DNA of 64,000 nt from an uncultured Bacteroidia bacterium (GCA_902791865.1 CADAXK010000003.1:186001-250000), one strand, 5' to 3'. Shown: positions 1 through 11,811, counted from the first letter of the stretch. A program made the numbers and translations. The notes: generated from the sequence alone by a model not told the origin.

Positions 1-320
1 ACACTTCGTTCAACAACATCATTGTTACGTTGACCAATAACGAAGGACAGGTTATATCATGGTCTTCTTCAGGAAAGAATGGTTTCCGCGGAAGTAAGAA
101 GAACACCCCGTATGCTGGACAGATGGCTGCAGAAGACTGCGGTAAGGTAGCATACGACTTGGGTCTCAGAAAAGTTAAGGCTTACGTAAAGGGACCGGGT
201 GCTGGTAGAGAATCCGCTGTAAGATCGTTGCACAACATGGGCATCGAAGTTACCGAAATCATCGATGTGACTCCATTGCCACACAACGGTTGCAGACCTC
301 CAAAGAGAAGAAGAGTTTAA
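1..320 (+). CDS. rpsK: 30S ribosomal protein S11, 5' partial
   Basis: Small-subunit protein of the platform, contacting 16S rRNA and mRNA near the E site. The frame is open from the first bases of the window ([11 protein letters not shown] before the first in-frame TTG at 30), so the start codon lies outside. The readable part carries the S11 signature stretches [21 protein letters not shown] and [13 protein letters not shown] and ends in the basic [10 protein letters not shown] tail. It leads the usual rpsK-rpsD-rpoA-rplQ order, 38 bases before rpsD, so it is part of the large ribosomal operon. Confidence 0.97.
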   Translation, partial: TSFNNIIVTLTNNEGQVISWSSSGKNGFRGSKKNTPYAGQMAAEDCGKVAYDLGLRKVKAYVKGPGAGRESAVRSLHNMGIEVTEIIDVTPLPHNGCRPPKRRRV

Positions 321-358
321 TTATTTGGTTTTAGTGTTATTTTTAAAAGGAAAGAAAA

Positions 359-967
359 ATGGCAAGATATACAGGACCGCAAACTAAAATTGCAAGAAAA
401 TTTGGTGAACCAATATTTGGTCCAGATAAGGTGTTGGAAAGAAGAAACTTCCCTCCCGGACAGCACGGATTGAACAAGAAGAGAAAAAAAGTATCTGAAT
501 ACGGTACACAGTTGCGTGAAAAGCAGAAAGCTAAATATACATACGGCGTTCTCGAAAGACAATTCCGCAACCTCTTCAAGAAGGCAAGCAGTTCAAAGGG
601 TGTAACTGGTGTTGTTCTTCTGCAGTTGCTCGAATCGAGACTCGACAATGTTGTCTTCAGACTTGGTATTGCTCCAACAAGAGTATCGGCTCGTCAGCTC
701 GTTTCGCACCGTCATATTATGGTTAACGGCGAAATGTGCAACATCCCTTCATTCTCGGTAAAGCCAGGTGACATCATTTCGGTACGCGAAAGATCAAAGT
801 CCCTCGAAATTATCACCAACAGCTTGAGTGGTTTCAACCACAGCAAGTATCCTTGGATTGAGTGGGACGATAATTCAATGTCGGGCAAGTTCATGTCTGT
901 TCCCGAAAGAGAAGACATACCCGAAAACATAAGAGAACAGTTAATAGTCGAATTGTATTCAAAATAA
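359..967 (+). CDS. rpsD: 30S ribosomal protein S4
   Basis: Primary 16S rRNA-binding protein that nucleates small-subunit assembly and, in some bacteria, represses its own operon. The 202-residue length is normal. The N-terminal domain begins [20 protein letters not shown]; the S4 RNA-binding domain (about residues 90-160) carries [18 protein letters not shown] and HRHIMVNGE. The N-terminal zinc-type Cys cluster found in some S4 proteins is absent. An A/G-rich stretch (aaaaggaaagaaaa) precedes the ATG. It lies between rpsK and rpoA with an 11-base gap to rpoA, as is normal in Bacteroidota. Confidence 0.97.
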   Translation: MARYTGPQTKIARKFGEPIFGPDKVLERRNFPPGQHGLNKKRKKVSEYGTQLREKQKAKYTYGVLERQFRNLFKKASSSKGVTGVVLLQLLESRLDNVVFRLGIAPTRVSARQLVSHRHIMVNGEMCNIPSFSVKPGDIISVRERSKSLEIITNSLSGFNHSKYPWIEWDDNSMSGKFMSVPEREDIPENIREQLIVELYSK

Positions 968-978
968 AAGGTAAGTAG

Positions 979-1971
979 ATGTCAATTTTAGCGTTTCAAA
1001 AACCAGATAAGGTAGTTATGCTTGAAGCTACCGATTTCTATGGAAAGTTCGAGTTCAGACCACTTGAACCGGGCTATGGCCAGACAATCGGAAATGCATT
1101 GAGGAGAATACTGCTTTCATCGCTTGAAGGTTTTGCAATTTCATCCGTGAAGATAGAGGGTGTGGATCACGAATTTTCCACAATACCCGGAGTTATGGAA
1201 GATGTCACTGAGATAATTCTTCAGCTTAAGCAAGTTCGTTTCAAACAGCAGATCGAGGATGTTAATCACGAAAATGTATCTGTTGTAATATCCGGACAAG
1301 AAGAATTTAGGGCTGGTGATATAGGAAAGTTCCTTTCTGGTTTCAAGATTTTGAATCCAGACCTGTTGATTTGCAGGATGGAACCTTCTGTAACCCTTAA
1401 GATGGACTTGTCTGTAATAAAGGGCAGAGGTTATGTTCAGGCGGATGAAAACAGAACACTCGACGATACTATCGGCGTTATTCCAATCGGCTCGATTTTC
1501 ACACCGATTATTAACGTTAAGTATTATGTTGAGAACATGCGTGTTGAGCAGAGAACTGACTACGACAAGCTGATTATCGAAATCCAGACCGACGGTTCGA
1601 TTCACCCGAAGGATGCTTTGAAGGAAGCCGCTAAAATTCTTATTCACCATTTTATGCTCTTCTCCGATGAAAAGATTACATTGGATACAGACGAAAAGCA
1701 TGAAAAGGATGAATTCGATGAGGAAGTTCTCCGCATGAGGCAGTTGCTCAAGTCAAGACTTGTTGACCTTGACCTTTCTGTTCGTGCGCTAAATTGCTTG
1801 AAGGCTGCCGAAATCGAAACCTTGGGCGACTTGGTTCAGTACAATAAGTCCGACTTGCTGAAGTTCAGAAATTTCGGCAAGAAGTCGCTTACCGAACTCG
1901 AGGCTCTTCTCGATATGAAGAATTTGAGCTTTGGTATGGATACATCAAAATTTAAGTTGGATAAGGAATAA
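979..1971 (+). CDS. rpoA: DNA-directed RNA polymerase subunit alpha
   Basis: Assembly platform of RNA polymerase and contact site for activators. The 330 residues are full length: the N-terminal dimerisation domain (about 1-230) has the [18 protein letters not shown] motif and the C-terminal domain (about 250-320) has [19 protein letters not shown] and the [10 protein letters not shown] helix that binds UP elements and activators. It follows rpsD by 11 bases and precedes rplQ by 12, so it is cotranscribed with ribosomal protein genes, the standard arrangement. Confidence 0.98.
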   Translation: MSILAFQKPDKVVMLEATDFYGKFEFRPLEPGYGQTIGNALRRILLSSLEGFAISSVKIEGVDHEFSTIPGVMEDVTEIILQLKQVRFKQQIEDVNHENVSVVISGQEEFRAGDIGKFLSGFKILNPDLLICRMEPSVTLKMDLSVIKGRGYVQADENRTLDDTIGVIPIGSIFTPIINVKYYVENMRVEQRTDYDKLIIEIQTDGSIHPKDALKEAAKILIHHFMLFSDEKITLDTDEKHEKDEFDEEVLRMRQLLKSRLVDLDLSVRALNCLKAAEIETLGDLVQYNKSDLLKFRNFGKKSLTELEALLDMKNLSFGMDTSKFKLDKE

Positions 1972-1983
1972 TACTTTTAGAAA

Positions 1984-2451
1984 ATGAGACATAATAAGAA
2001 AGTAAATCATTTAGGAAGAAAAAGTGCTCACAGACAAGCTTTATTGTCTAATATGGCATCTTCTCTGATTCTGCATAAGCGTATATTCACGACAGTTGCA
2101 AAGGCTAAGGCTTTGAGAGTTTATGTCGAACCGTTGATTACTAAGGCAAAGGAAGATTCAACACACAATCGTAGGGTTGTTTTCAGCTACCTCGAAAACA
2201 AGGAAGCTATAACCGAACTTTTCCGCAATGTAATTGTTAAGGTTGGTGACAGACCAGGTGGATATACCCGCATATTGAGAACAGGAAACCGTTTGGGTGA
2301 TAACGCAGAAATGTGCATGATGGAACTCGTTGATTACAATGAAAACATGCTCTCTGCAAAGGAAACCAAGAAGAAAGTTCGTCGTTCACGTAAGAAAGCT
2401 ACTGCAACCGACGAGGCTGCTCCTGCTCAGGAAGAAAAGAAGGAAGAATAA
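1984..2451 (+). CDS. rplQ: 50S ribosomal protein L17 with charged C-terminal extension
   Basis: Large-subunit protein near the peptide exit tunnel. Residues 1-120 are canonical L17 ([47 protein letters not shown]). The protein is 155 residues, roughly 35 more than the E. coli protein; the extra tail is Lys/Ala/Glu-rich ([20 protein letters not shown]), a type of extension common in Bacteroidota. It is the last gene of the ribosomal block and is followed by a strong intrinsic terminator. Confidence 0.97.
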   Translation: MRHNKKVNHLGRKSAHRQALLSNMASSLILHKRIFTTVAKAKALRVYVEPLITKAKEDSTHNRRVVFSYLENKEAITELFRNVIVKVGDRPGGYTRILRTGNRLGDNAEMCMMELVDYNENMLSAKETKKKVRRSRKKATATDEAAPAQEEKKEE

Positions 2452-2466
2452 GATTTTTGATAATCG

Positions 2467-2501
2467 AAAAATGGAGATACGAAAATATCTCCATTTTTTT
2501 T
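2467..2501 (+). terminator. Intrinsic terminator of the ribosomal/rpoA operon
   Basis: Perfect 9-bp stem ATGGAGATA / TATCTCCAT around a CGAAAA loop, flanked by A4 and followed by a run of T. It lies 16 bases after the rplQ stop. Confidence 0.93.
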
Positions 2502-2602
2502 GTGTAAATACATTATGATAGTATGGGGCAATGTGTACATGTACTTGGCATGAAATTTAATAATGTATAATTTTTCTATTTTCATATCTCCAGAAAAAAG
2601 CA

Positions 2603-2610
2603 TATCTTTG
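2603..2610 (+). promoter_or_regulatory. -7 promoter element TATCTTTG
   Basis: Exact match to the Bacteroidota TAnnTTTG -7 element, 29 bases before the ATG of the binding-protein gene at 2640. No clear -33 TTTG is seen at the expected distance. Confidence 0.7.
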
Positions 2611-2639
2611 CAAGTGATATTTTATATGAGAATCATTAA

Positions 2640-3593
2640 ATGGCAAAAAAGATATTTTTACAATTAACCGCATTTTTTGTGTTAGTGCTATTTAGCAATG
2701 TGGTAAAAGCTCAGGAGCGGTTTATCTTTACACCGCAGTGGACGGCACAGGCACAGTTTGCGGGCTACTATGTAGCTTACGAAAAGGGCTTTTATAAGGA
2801 TGCAGGAGTTAATGTGGAAATTATTCACCCTTCGGCTACAGAGTCGGCAATGAATCGTATTCGCAACAATGATAGTCATGCCACAACTCTTCAGCTATGT
2901 CAGGCGATGGAGATTGTGGATAACGGCATTTCGTTGGTGAATATTTTTCAGACCTCAATGAACAATGCATTGGTCATCGTCTCGCGTCGCGGCAAAGATC
3001 CATTGACACAAAAGGGTGCTAGAGTCGGTATTTGGAGCATTGGTTTTGGACAGATGGCTATATGCATGAGTATAAAAGAACATCTTGATTATGAGTGGAT
3101 TCCATTCGCATATAATGTAAATCTCTTCGTCGCTGGCGCTGTAGACGCAACTCTTGCCATGAGCTACAACGAGTATTATCAGCTCTTGCAAACAGGCATG
3201 GACTTGACTGAGGAGAATGTGTACCGTTTCTGCGATCACGGTTACAATGTGCAGGAAGATGGTGTATATATGACTCGCGAGTATTATGAAACGCACAAGG
3301 AGCAGGCAGATAAATTTGCCCAGGCTAGTCGTCGTGGTTGGGAGTGGGCAGCCCAGCATCCCGATGAGACCCTGGAAATAGTAATGAAATATGTGCGCGA
3401 CAACCATATAGCAACAAACAGAGTGCTTCAAAAGTTGATGCTTGCCGAGGTGCTACGCCTACAGGTTGACAGGGAATCTGGCAAGCGCGAGTTTCGTCTG
3501 CGTCCCGACATGGTAAAGCTCGCCAGCGGACTGATGGTGGAGTGCAACCTTCTAAAGCACGAAGTTACATACGAGGACCTTATAACGAAATAG
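2640..3593 (+). CDS. Periplasmic THI5/NMT1-like substrate-binding protein
   Basis: Type-2 periplasmic binding fold of the SsuA/THI5/NMT1 group. Residues 1-24 are a Sec signal peptide ending VVKAQ. The mature part opens FTPQWTAQAQFAGYYVAYEKGFYKDAGVNVEI, the classic start of this family, which binds thiamine precursors, sulfonates or similar small molecules. No permease or ATPase gene is near. Instead it sits 4 bases upstream of a membrane SpoIIE-type phosphatase, so I infer it is a ligand receptor for that sensor rather than a transporter part. The ligand cannot be told from the sequence. Some members in this setting are annotated simply as ABC substrate-binding proteins. Confidence 0.85.
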   Translation: MAKKIFLQLTAFFVLVLFSNVVKAQERFIFTPQWTAQAQFAGYYVAYEKGFYKDAGVNVEIIHPSATESAMNRIRNNDSHATTLQLCQAMEIVDNGISLVNIFQTSMNNALVIVSRRGKDPLTQKGARVGIWSIGFGQMAICMSIKEHLDYEWIPFAYNVNLFVAGAVDATLAMSYNEYYQLLQTGMDLTEENVYRFCDHGYNVQEDGVYMTREYYETHKEQADKFAQASRRGWEWAAQHPDETLEIVMKYVRDNHIATNRVLQKLMLAEVLRLQVDRESGKREFRLRPDMVKLASGLMVECNLLKHEVTYEDLITK

Positions 3594-3597
3594 CCCT

Positions 3598-5526
3598 ATG
3601 AAAAAAAATATCTTCAATATACATCGCTCACTTTCTACGAGGCTCAGTCTTTTGATAGTCCTATTTGCTGCAGTAATACTTGTAGCTTCCCTTGGTTATA
3701 TGTTCGGTGTGTCGCGGGAGGCCATACGCCAGGAGGCCGTTAACCATGCAACAGAGATTTTGGAAAACACAGCCTTGCGTGTAAACGGAATTCTTGACAA
3801 GGTGGTCATTGCAACCGATAACACAGACTGGCTTATCACTAGTCATCTTGATTCCCCAGATTCTATGTTTTTCTACTCACGGTGCATTCTCCTGAACAAT
3901 CCCGACCTTAATGGATGTTCAATCGCTTTTGAACCGAACTTTTTTAAGGAACGAGGCCGTTATTTTTCGGCTTACTCATACAATGACAAAGGAAAAATAT
4001 TGACTTCGCAGGAAGGCAACGAGCAATACGAATATTTTTACATGGATTGGTATCAGCTCTGTAAATTGTTGGATAGACCTGTGTGGACCGAGCCTTTTAT
4101 GGATTACAATCCAGAAGACATATATTCTTATGATATGATAGCTTCCTACTGCAAACCATTGAAAGACAGCGAAGGAAACTATATCGGAACTATTGCTGTA
4201 GATTTATCACTTGAATGGCTGTCTAAAACCATATCGGCTGTCAAGCCATATCCAAACTCTTACAGCATAATGATTGGTAGTGGCGGAACTTATTTTGTAC
4301 ATCCTGACACCACAAAGCTTTTCTATCAAACTATTTATACAGAAACCCTCGAAAAGCCTGATACAGCGATTACCGCCCTAGGTCGCGCAATGCAACGCGG
4401 TGAGGAGGGGATGCGACAACTGAAAATAGATGGCGAAGAATGTTTTGTTTTCTACAAACCATTAAGCACAACCGGTTGGAGCGTGGCAATTGTATGTCCA
4501 GAAAGCGATATTTTTGGTTCGTTCAACCGAATCAGACGAGCAGTAACTATTGCTGTGCTTGCTGGTCTACTGCTGATGTTCCTTGTGTGCATCCGTATTA
4601 TTGCCAGAGAGTTAAGGCCATTAAAACGCCTTGTTAAGCAAGCAGGTAGCATAGCTAATGGTAATTTTAACGAAACTTTGCCCGATGATGGTCGCAACGA
4701 TGAGATAGGTCAGTTGAGCGATTCTTTCAGCAATATGCAGCGCTCTTTGGTGAACTATATATCAGAGCTTAAGCAGACCACTGCACAGAAAGCTTCCATG
4801 GAAAATGAACTCAAGGTTGCAAGTGACATACAAATGTCGATGGTTCCGCGTACATTCCCACCATTCCCAGCTCGTCGCGACATTGACCTGTTCGCTTCTA
4901 TGACACCCGCAAAGGAAGTCGGAGGCGATTTATACGACTTTTTCATTCAAAACGAGCACCTGTATTTCTGTGTAGGCGATGTTTCGGGCAAAGGTGTGCC
5001 TGCTTCATTGTTTATGGCAGTAACGCGTAATCTTTTCAGAATAGTTGCACAGCAGGGACATTCGCCTGCGGAGATAGCTACGCAGATAAACAATATTCTA
5101 TCTAACGATAACGAGCAGAACATGTTTGTTACCATGTTTATTGGTTGTGCCGACCTCAAGACAGGACACCTTGATTTCTGCAACTGTGGGCACAATGCTC
5201 CACTAATAGATGGTGAGTTTATGAAACTCAAATATACGAATCGCCCTCTCGGAATTTGGGAGGAAGGTGATTTCTATGGTGAGAGCATTGACGACATACG
5301 CGATAAGCAGATTTTTATCTATACTGATGGCCTTACTGAAGCCGAGAATCTGCAGCACGAACTTTTCGGAGACGAGCGGTTGCATGAGTTTTTGGCAAAG
5401 GCACAAAGCCTTTCGTCTGAGCAGGTTATAATTATGCTACAAGAATCTGTTGCAAAGCATCGCGATGGCACGATACCAAACGATGACCTCACTCTTCTGT
5501 GCTTGACAATAGTTGAACCAAAATAA
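3598..5526 (+). CDS. Membrane sensor with Cache-like, HAMP and SpoIIE/PP2C phosphatase domains
   Basis: 642 residues. A first membrane helix lies at about 15-35, then a periplasmic Cache-type sensory region (about 40-305), a second helix (about 314-336), a HAMP linker (about 337-390), a short coiled coil and a C-terminal PP2C/SpoIIE phosphatase. Metal-binding motifs are present: GGDLYDF (442-448), GDVSGKG (460-466) and a terminal NDDLTLL. Such RsbU/SpoIIE proteins dephosphorylate STAS-type anti-sigma antagonists in partner-switching pathways; no STAS or RsbW gene is in the window, so the target is unknown. It is translationally close to the upstream binding protein (4-base gap), which suggests ligand-dependent signalling across the membrane. 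Confidence 0.9.
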   Translation: MKKNIFNIHRSLSTRLSLLIVLFAAVILVASLGYMFGVSREAIRQEAVNHATEILENTALRVNGILDKVVIATDNTDWLITSHLDSPDSMFFYSRCILLNNPDLNGCSIAFEPNFFKERGRYFSAYSYNDKGKILTSQEGNEQYEYFYMDWYQLCKLLDRPVWTEPFMDYNPEDIYSYDMIASYCKPLKDSEGNYIGTIAVDLSLEWLSKTISAVKPYPNSYSIMIGSGGTYFVHPDTTKLFYQTIYTETLEKPDTAITALGRAMQRGEEGMRQLKIDGEECFVFYKPLSTTGWSVAIVCPESDIFGSFNRIRRAVTIAVLAGLLLMFLVCIRIIARELRPLKRLVKQAGSIANGNFNETLPDDGRNDEIGQLSDSFSNMQRSLVNYISELKQTTAQKASMENELKVASDIQMSMVPRTFPPFPARRDIDLFASMTPAKEVGGDLYDFFIQNEHLYFCVGDVSGKGVPASLFMAVTRNLFRIVAQQGHSPAEIATQINNILSNDNEQNMFVTMFIGCADLKTGHLDFCNCGHNAPLIDGEFMKLKYTNRPLGIWEEGDFYGESIDDIRDKQIFIYTDGLTEAENLQHELFGDERLHEFLAKAQSLSSEQVIIMLQESVAKHRDGTIPNDDLTLLCLTIVEPK

Positions 5527-5536
5527 TTTTTCACTC

Positions 5537-5567
5537 TTGATATTTTCATGTCAAAATTATAACTTTG
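5537..5567 (+). promoter_or_regulatory. Promoter of eno (-33 TTG, -7 TAACTTTG)
   Basis: TTG at 5537-5539 and TAACTTTG at 5560-5567 are separated by 20 bases, the spacing expected for the primary sigma factor of Bacteroidota. The eno ATG follows about 40 bases later. Confidence 0.8.
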
Positions 5568-5596
5568 CGAATTAGAATTATTCATAAATACATTAA

Positions 5597-6898
<1,302 letters not shown>

Positions 6899-6918
6899 AA
6901 GTTTTAGATTAATAATAG

Positions 6919-6954
6919 AAAGCGCAGATGGCTGAGGCTGTCTGTGCTTTTTTT
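6919..6954 (+). terminator. Intrinsic terminator of eno
   Basis: Stem AAAGCGCAGA / TCTGTGCTTT (10 bp, one G-U pair) with a 12-base loop, running directly into a T-rich tail, 20 bases after the eno stop. Confidence 0.85.
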
Positions 6955-6981
6955 GTTTTCCTCCGCCATTCCGACACCTCA

Positions 6982-7053
6982 TGTCAGTCCTGTCAATCTT
7001 GAATTTGCCATTTTGTCAGTTTTTTGATGATGGCACATTTTTCGATAATGTCA
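6982..7053 (+). promoter_or_regulatory. Repeated TGTCA/TGCCA motifs upstream of groESL
   Basis: TGTCA occurs at 6982, 6991, 7014 and 7049, including TGCCA-TTT-TGTCA (7006-7018), a direct TGNCA-N3-TGNCA pair. No CIRCE inverted repeat and no TAnnTTTG element is seen before groES, so these may be the heat-shock control sites. Inference from position only. Confidence 0.35.
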
Positions 7054-7099
7054 TGCCGTAAAATTTTAAATTGTCTAACAAAAAAAATTTAAAGATATC

Positions 7100-7381
7100 A
7101 TGGAAAAGATAGGAAGACCAATGGCAGGCAAAGTCCTGATTAAACCGGAAGCAGCAGAACAGAAGACAGTAGGCGGAATCATAATCCCCGATTCAGCACA
7201 GGAAAAACCACAGAAAGGCAAAATCATCGCAGTAGGAAACCAGAAGAAGGACGAACCCATTGAGGTTAAGGCTGGCGATGTAGTACTTTACGGAAAGTAC
7301 AGCGGTACCGAACTGAAGATTAACGGCGAAAGTTATCTGATTATGAATCAGACCGATATTTTATTAGTAGTTGAAGAATAA
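7100..7381 (+). CDS. groES: Co-chaperonin GroES
   Basis: Heptameric lid of the GroEL folding chamber. 93 residues with the family's features: [26 protein letters not shown] (the mobile loop), [11 protein letters not shown] and [14 protein letters not shown]. It is 19 bases upstream of groEL and forms the standard groESL operon. Confidence 0.97.
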   Translation: MEKIGRPMAGKVLIKPEAAEQKTVGGIIIPDSAQEKPQKGKIIAVGNQKKDEPIEVKAGDVVLYGKYSGTELKINGESYLIMNQTDILLVVEE

Positions 7382-7388
7382 TTTTTGA

Positions 7389-9038
<1,650 letters not shown>

Positions 9039-9073
9039 AAGCTCATAATATAAATTTTCAAGTTAATACTAGG

Positions 9074-9105
9074 CGGAGGCAATCGTAAGGTTGCCTCTGT
9101 TTTTT
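9074..9105 (+). terminator. Intrinsic terminator of groESL
   Basis: CGGAGGCAA / TTGCCTCTG stem (9 bp, one wobble), an 8-base loop, then six T. It lies 36 bases after the groEL stop. Confidence 0.88.
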
Positions 9106-9130
9106 GTTTCTTTATTTTACGAAAATCTAT

Positions 9131-9138
9131 TATCTTTG
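9131..9138 (+). promoter_or_regulatory. -7 promoter element TATCTTTG
   Basis: Exact TAnnTTTG element 17 bases before the ATG of the phosphatase-family lipoprotein at 9155; a TTTG lies at 9103 but 24 bases away, slightly long for -33. Confidence 0.65.
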
Positions 9139-9154
9139 CCTATGCTAATAATGT

Positions 9155-10000
9155 ATGAATATGAATATTAGATTTGTAATTTTATTGTCGCTGGCTGTTC
9201 TGTTGCTTTGCGGCGGATGTGGTAGCAGAGAAAAGGATGTTGAAATAAAGTACATATCGTACAATATCCGATATGCTAATGCCAGCGATGGTGACAATGC
9301 CTGGGACATTCGTAAACCTGCAACCAAGGAAATGATAGAGCGGGAACAACCTGATGTGTTCGGTTTGCAGGAAGCGCTCATTGGGCAATTGCAGTACATC
9401 GATTCAAACTTTCCGCAGTATAGCCGTGTTGGTGTCGGTCGCGACGATGGCAAGGAAGAAGGTGAATTTATGGCGGTATATTATCGCAGCGATAAGTTCA
9501 AGTTGCTAAAAAACGGAGATTTTTGGTTGTCGGAAACTCCTGATGAGTGTTCTATGGGTTGGGATGCTGCATGCAGACGAATTGTCACCTGGGCAAAGCT
9601 GAAGGACAAGGAAACAGGCAAGGTATTTTATGCATTCAACACGCATCTCGACCATGTCGGCGAAGTTGCACGCGAGCAGTCAATTTTGTTGATTGTTAAG
9701 AAGATAGATGAAATAGTTAAGAAGGATAAGGCTCCTGTTTTCCTGTCGGGCGACTTCAACTCGAATGTAAATTCCGCCATTTTCGACCCGTTGAAAAGCA
9801 TTATGAAGGACAGCCGTGCCATATTGCCCGAATCGGAATGGATTCCCACATACAACAATTTTGGCAACGGAAACGATGCTATGATTGACTACATTTTTTA
9901 CAAAAATGCCGAAGTGCTGGATTTCAAGACTTTAAATGGCGACTACGGCAAGCCGTATATTTCGGATCATTATCCAGTGATGGCGAAGATGAAGATTTAA
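9155..10000 (+). CDS. Endonuclease/exonuclease/phosphatase-family lipoprotein
   Basis: 281 residues. The N-terminus is hydrophobic and followed by CGGCGSREK, a somewhat atypical lipobox, so the protein is probably exported and lipid-anchored. The rest is a DNase I-like (EEP) fold: ISYNIRYANASDGDNAWDIRK, PDVFGLQEAL (metal Glu), VFYAFNTHLDHVG, FLSGDFNSN, and the C-terminal MIDYIFYK ... ISDHYPVMAKM with the catalytic Asp-His pair. In Bacteroidota such secreted proteins are phosphodiesterases acting on sugar phosphates, phospholipids or nucleic acids; the substrate cannot be assigned. It converges with the AraC gene that follows. Confidence 0.88.
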   Translation: MNMNIRFVILLSLAVLLLCGGCGSREKDVEIKYISYNIRYANASDGDNAWDIRKPATKEMIEREQPDVFGLQEALIGQLQYIDSNFPQYSRVGVGRDDGKEEGEFMAVYYRSDKFKLLKNGDFWLSETPDECSMGWDAACRRIVTWAKLKDKETGKVFYAFNTHLDHVGEVAREQSILLIVKKIDEIVKKDKAPVFLSGDFNSNVNSAIFDPLKSIMKDSRAILPESEWIPTYNNFGNGNDAMIDYIFYKNAEVLDFKTLNGDYGKPYISDHYPVMAKMKI

Positions 10001-10002
10001 GG

Positions 10003-10070
10003 GTTCAAGGTTCAATAGTTCAAGGTTCAATCGTAAATCGTAAATCTAAAATCGTAAATCGTAAGTCCAT
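10003..10070. repeat. Intergenic short-period repeat (TTCAAGGTTCAA / AATCGTAAATC)
   Basis: The gap between two convergent genes is made of GTTCAAGGTTCAAT units followed by AAATCGTAAATC units. The same words recur in other gaps of the window (29808, 35281, 37205, 41915), so they belong to a dispersed low-complexity family. Confidence 0.7.
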
Positions 10071-10071
10071 T

Positions 10072-10920
10072 TTACATCTTTCCTTTCCTATATTCGCTTG
10101 GCGAAATTCCCGTTGCCCGCTTGAAGTAGCGACTGAAGGTAGCAAGGTCGGGGAAGCCAAGTCGTTCGGATATTTGCTGCAGCGAATATTGTTCTTCGGT
10201 GCGAAGCAAGGTCTTTGCTGCAAATATCACATGTTGCTGTATCCAGTAGTTTGCGCTGTGTCCGGTCTCGCGTTTTATGGCAGTGCTGAAATATTTTGTA
10301 GATAGGCAAAAGAGCGATGCGTAGAATTCTACATCGTGGTGCTGCTGGTAGTACTTGACTATTGCATCGTAGAAGCGCGAACTTATGTGTCCGTCTGTTG
10401 GTCCGTTGTAGCCTTCATTTTTGATGCGGAATATGCTGATAACCTGCAGAAGCACATGCAGTTGTGGAAGAACTATATCGCCTTGCGACTGCGGACTTAG
10501 GTTGGTCGCTATGCGCAGAGCCTCGACAAGCGTTAGCACATCGGCATACTGGCTCGGCGTAAGGGAGAAGTGCGGTTCTTTTTCGTGCCAGAATCTGCCG
10601 CTGCTCGCATTGAGTATGCTTAGTTTGTTGTAAAGCTTCTCGGAAACTATGATGAGCGTGGCTTGGTAGTCGTCGGATGAACTGCGAACATTAAGCGTGC
10701 GGTTTGGATAGACTATGGCGATGTTGTGCTGCTCAAAAGTCACCAGTTTGCCTTCGTACTCGGTGCAGACGCTTCCGTAATGATTTATGCCTATGGTGTA
10801 GTGTGGCGATGCGAACGGTTCTTCGTATGCAGGCATTTTTCTGACATTGTCGAGTATTACTATGCCTTTCTCGTTGATTTCATCGTTCATTCTTACCATG
10901 AAGTTGTCGTTGCTTGCCAT
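10072..10920 (-). CDS. AraC-family transcriptional regulator
   Basis: 282 residues. The N-terminal part (about 1-160) looks like a cupin-type ligand or dimerisation domain (FASPHYTIGINHYGSVCTEYEG). The C-terminal AraC/XylS double helix-turn-helix (about 180-280) includes FYASLFCLSTKYFSTAIKRE and the second helix signature ISERLGFPDLATFSRYFKRA, TGISPSEYRKGKM. The regulated gene is not evident: neighbours are convergent on the left and 400 bases away on the right. A -7-like TATATTTG element lies on the minus strand at 10941-10948. Confidence 0.92.
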   Translation of the reverse strand: MASNDNFMVRMNDEINEKGIVILDNVRKMPAYEEPFASPHYTIGINHYGSVCTEYEGKLVTFEQHNIAIVYPNRTLNVRSSSDDYQATLIIVSEKLYNKLSILNASSGRFWHEKEPHFSLTPSQYADVLTLVEALRIATNLSPQSQGDIVLPQLHVLLQVISIFRIKNEGYNGPTDGHISSRFYDAIVKYYQQHHDVEFYASLFCLSTKYFSTAIKRETGHSANYWIQQHVIFAAKTLLRTEEQYSLQQISERLGFPDLATFSRYFKRATGISPSEYRKGKM

Positions 10921-10940
10921 CTTGTATTGTGTTTGGACGG

Positions 10941-10948
10941 CAAATATA
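10941..10948 (-). promoter_or_regulatory. -7-like element TATATTTG of the AraC gene
   Basis: On the minus strand, 20 bases before the ATG at 10920. No convincing -33 element. Confidence 0.5.
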
Positions 10949-11024
10949 GTGGAAAAAAATTAAAGTGGCAGACGAAGTAGTATATATGCCTGCGGCGTTT
11001 CTAGGTTTCTATGTTTCTAATTGT

Positions 11025-11166
11025 TTAACTTCGTTGAAGGCTTTGCCGTTCTTGCTTCTCTGTTGAGACGCAAAATTTTGCGTCTTTACAATGCGATGGC
11101 CTTTCTGCCTTTTAGTCTGTTAGCCTGTTAGTCTGTTAGTCTGTTAGTCTGTTAGCCTGTTAGCCT
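11025..11166. repeat. Intergenic repeats: palindrome and 8-bp tandem array
   Basis: This 399-base gap (10921-11319) holds three things. A TTTAACTTCGTTGAAGGCTTTGCCGTTC segment has a near copy at 47925. A perfect 20-bp palindrome AGACGCAAAATTTTGCGTCT lies at 11066-11085, extended by TGT/ACA arms. An 8-bp tandem array follows: six units of GTTAGYCT at 11119-11166 with a degenerate unit before it. The rest is AT-rich leader of the next gene. Confidence 0.85.
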
Positions 11167-11277
11167 TTAATGTGTGTTTTTGCAAAGAAAAGAGTTTTTG
11201 CTAAATTTTAAAACCTTATTGACGATAATCATTTCGGAATGTCATATACTTTTGCTAAATTAAAATAAATGTCAAAT

Positions 11278-11311
11278 TTTGATTGTTTTTAGAAAAGAAT
11301 ATTTAAATTTG
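11278..11311 (+). promoter_or_regulatory. Putative promoter of the surface-protein cluster
   Basis: TTTG at 11278-11281 and TAAATTTG at 11304-11311 (22-base spacer). The start codon at 11320 follows at once, so the transcript would be nearly leaderless, or another promoter is used. Confidence 0.4.
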
Positions 11312-11319
11312 TAATTGTT

Positions 11320-11811
11320 ATGAATAGAAAAGTTTTAATTGCAATGGTCTTTATGCTTGCTATGTTGGTGAGTATAAAAACCTTTGCGCAGACGACAGAC
11401 ATTACAGTCCATTTCAGAGTGGATGTAAATTCTGCACCTACTGAGTTGCAGGATGTGAAGAAGTTTTATTTCGAAGGCGAGAATGTCATTTTCAAGCTTG
11501 GCGATGGCACAACTACTTCGTTTGCTATGACTGATGTCAAGAAAATGACATTGAACTATACTCCTGACGATTTTACCGAGGTTGATGAAATGTCGGCAAA
11601 TGAAGGTATTTTCCCGAATCCGGTTGCCGATATGCTGTATTTCAACTTCGATGTTAAGTCGGATGTGACTATGCAGATATTTTCTGCAACGGGACAACTT
11701 GTCATGGAGAAGAACCTGTCATCCGAGAATGCTATCGATATTAGTAGTCTGAACGAAGGTTTGTACATCGTGAGGATTGATGGTAAAACTTATAAATTCA
11801 GCAAGCTATGA
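11320..11811 (+). CDS. Small T9SS-sorted surface protein
   Basis: 163 residues: signal peptide (1-23, ending IKTFAQ), a short unknown domain (about 25-90) and a type IX C-terminal sorting domain (about 95-163) with GIFPNPVADMLYF, QIFSATGQLV, SSLNEGLYIVRI and a terminal KFSKL. The sorting domain predicts transport across the outer membrane by the T9SS. The middle region (VKKFYFEGENVIFKLGDG) resembles the opening of the next protein and is probably a small beta domain. Its stop overlaps the next start by ATGA, so the two are cotranslated. Confidence 0.8.
   Translation: MNRKVLIAMVFMLAMLVSIKTFAQTTDITVHFRVDVNSAPTELQDVKKFYFEGENVIFKLGDGTTTSFAMTDVKKMTLNYTPDDFTEVDEMSANEGIFPNPVADMLYFNFDVKSDVTMQIFSATGQLVMEKNLSSENAIDISSLNEGLYIVRIDGKTYKFSKL

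Noticed and set aside
1141..1701. 186-residue open frame opposite rpoA
   Set aside because: Antisense shadow of rpoA.
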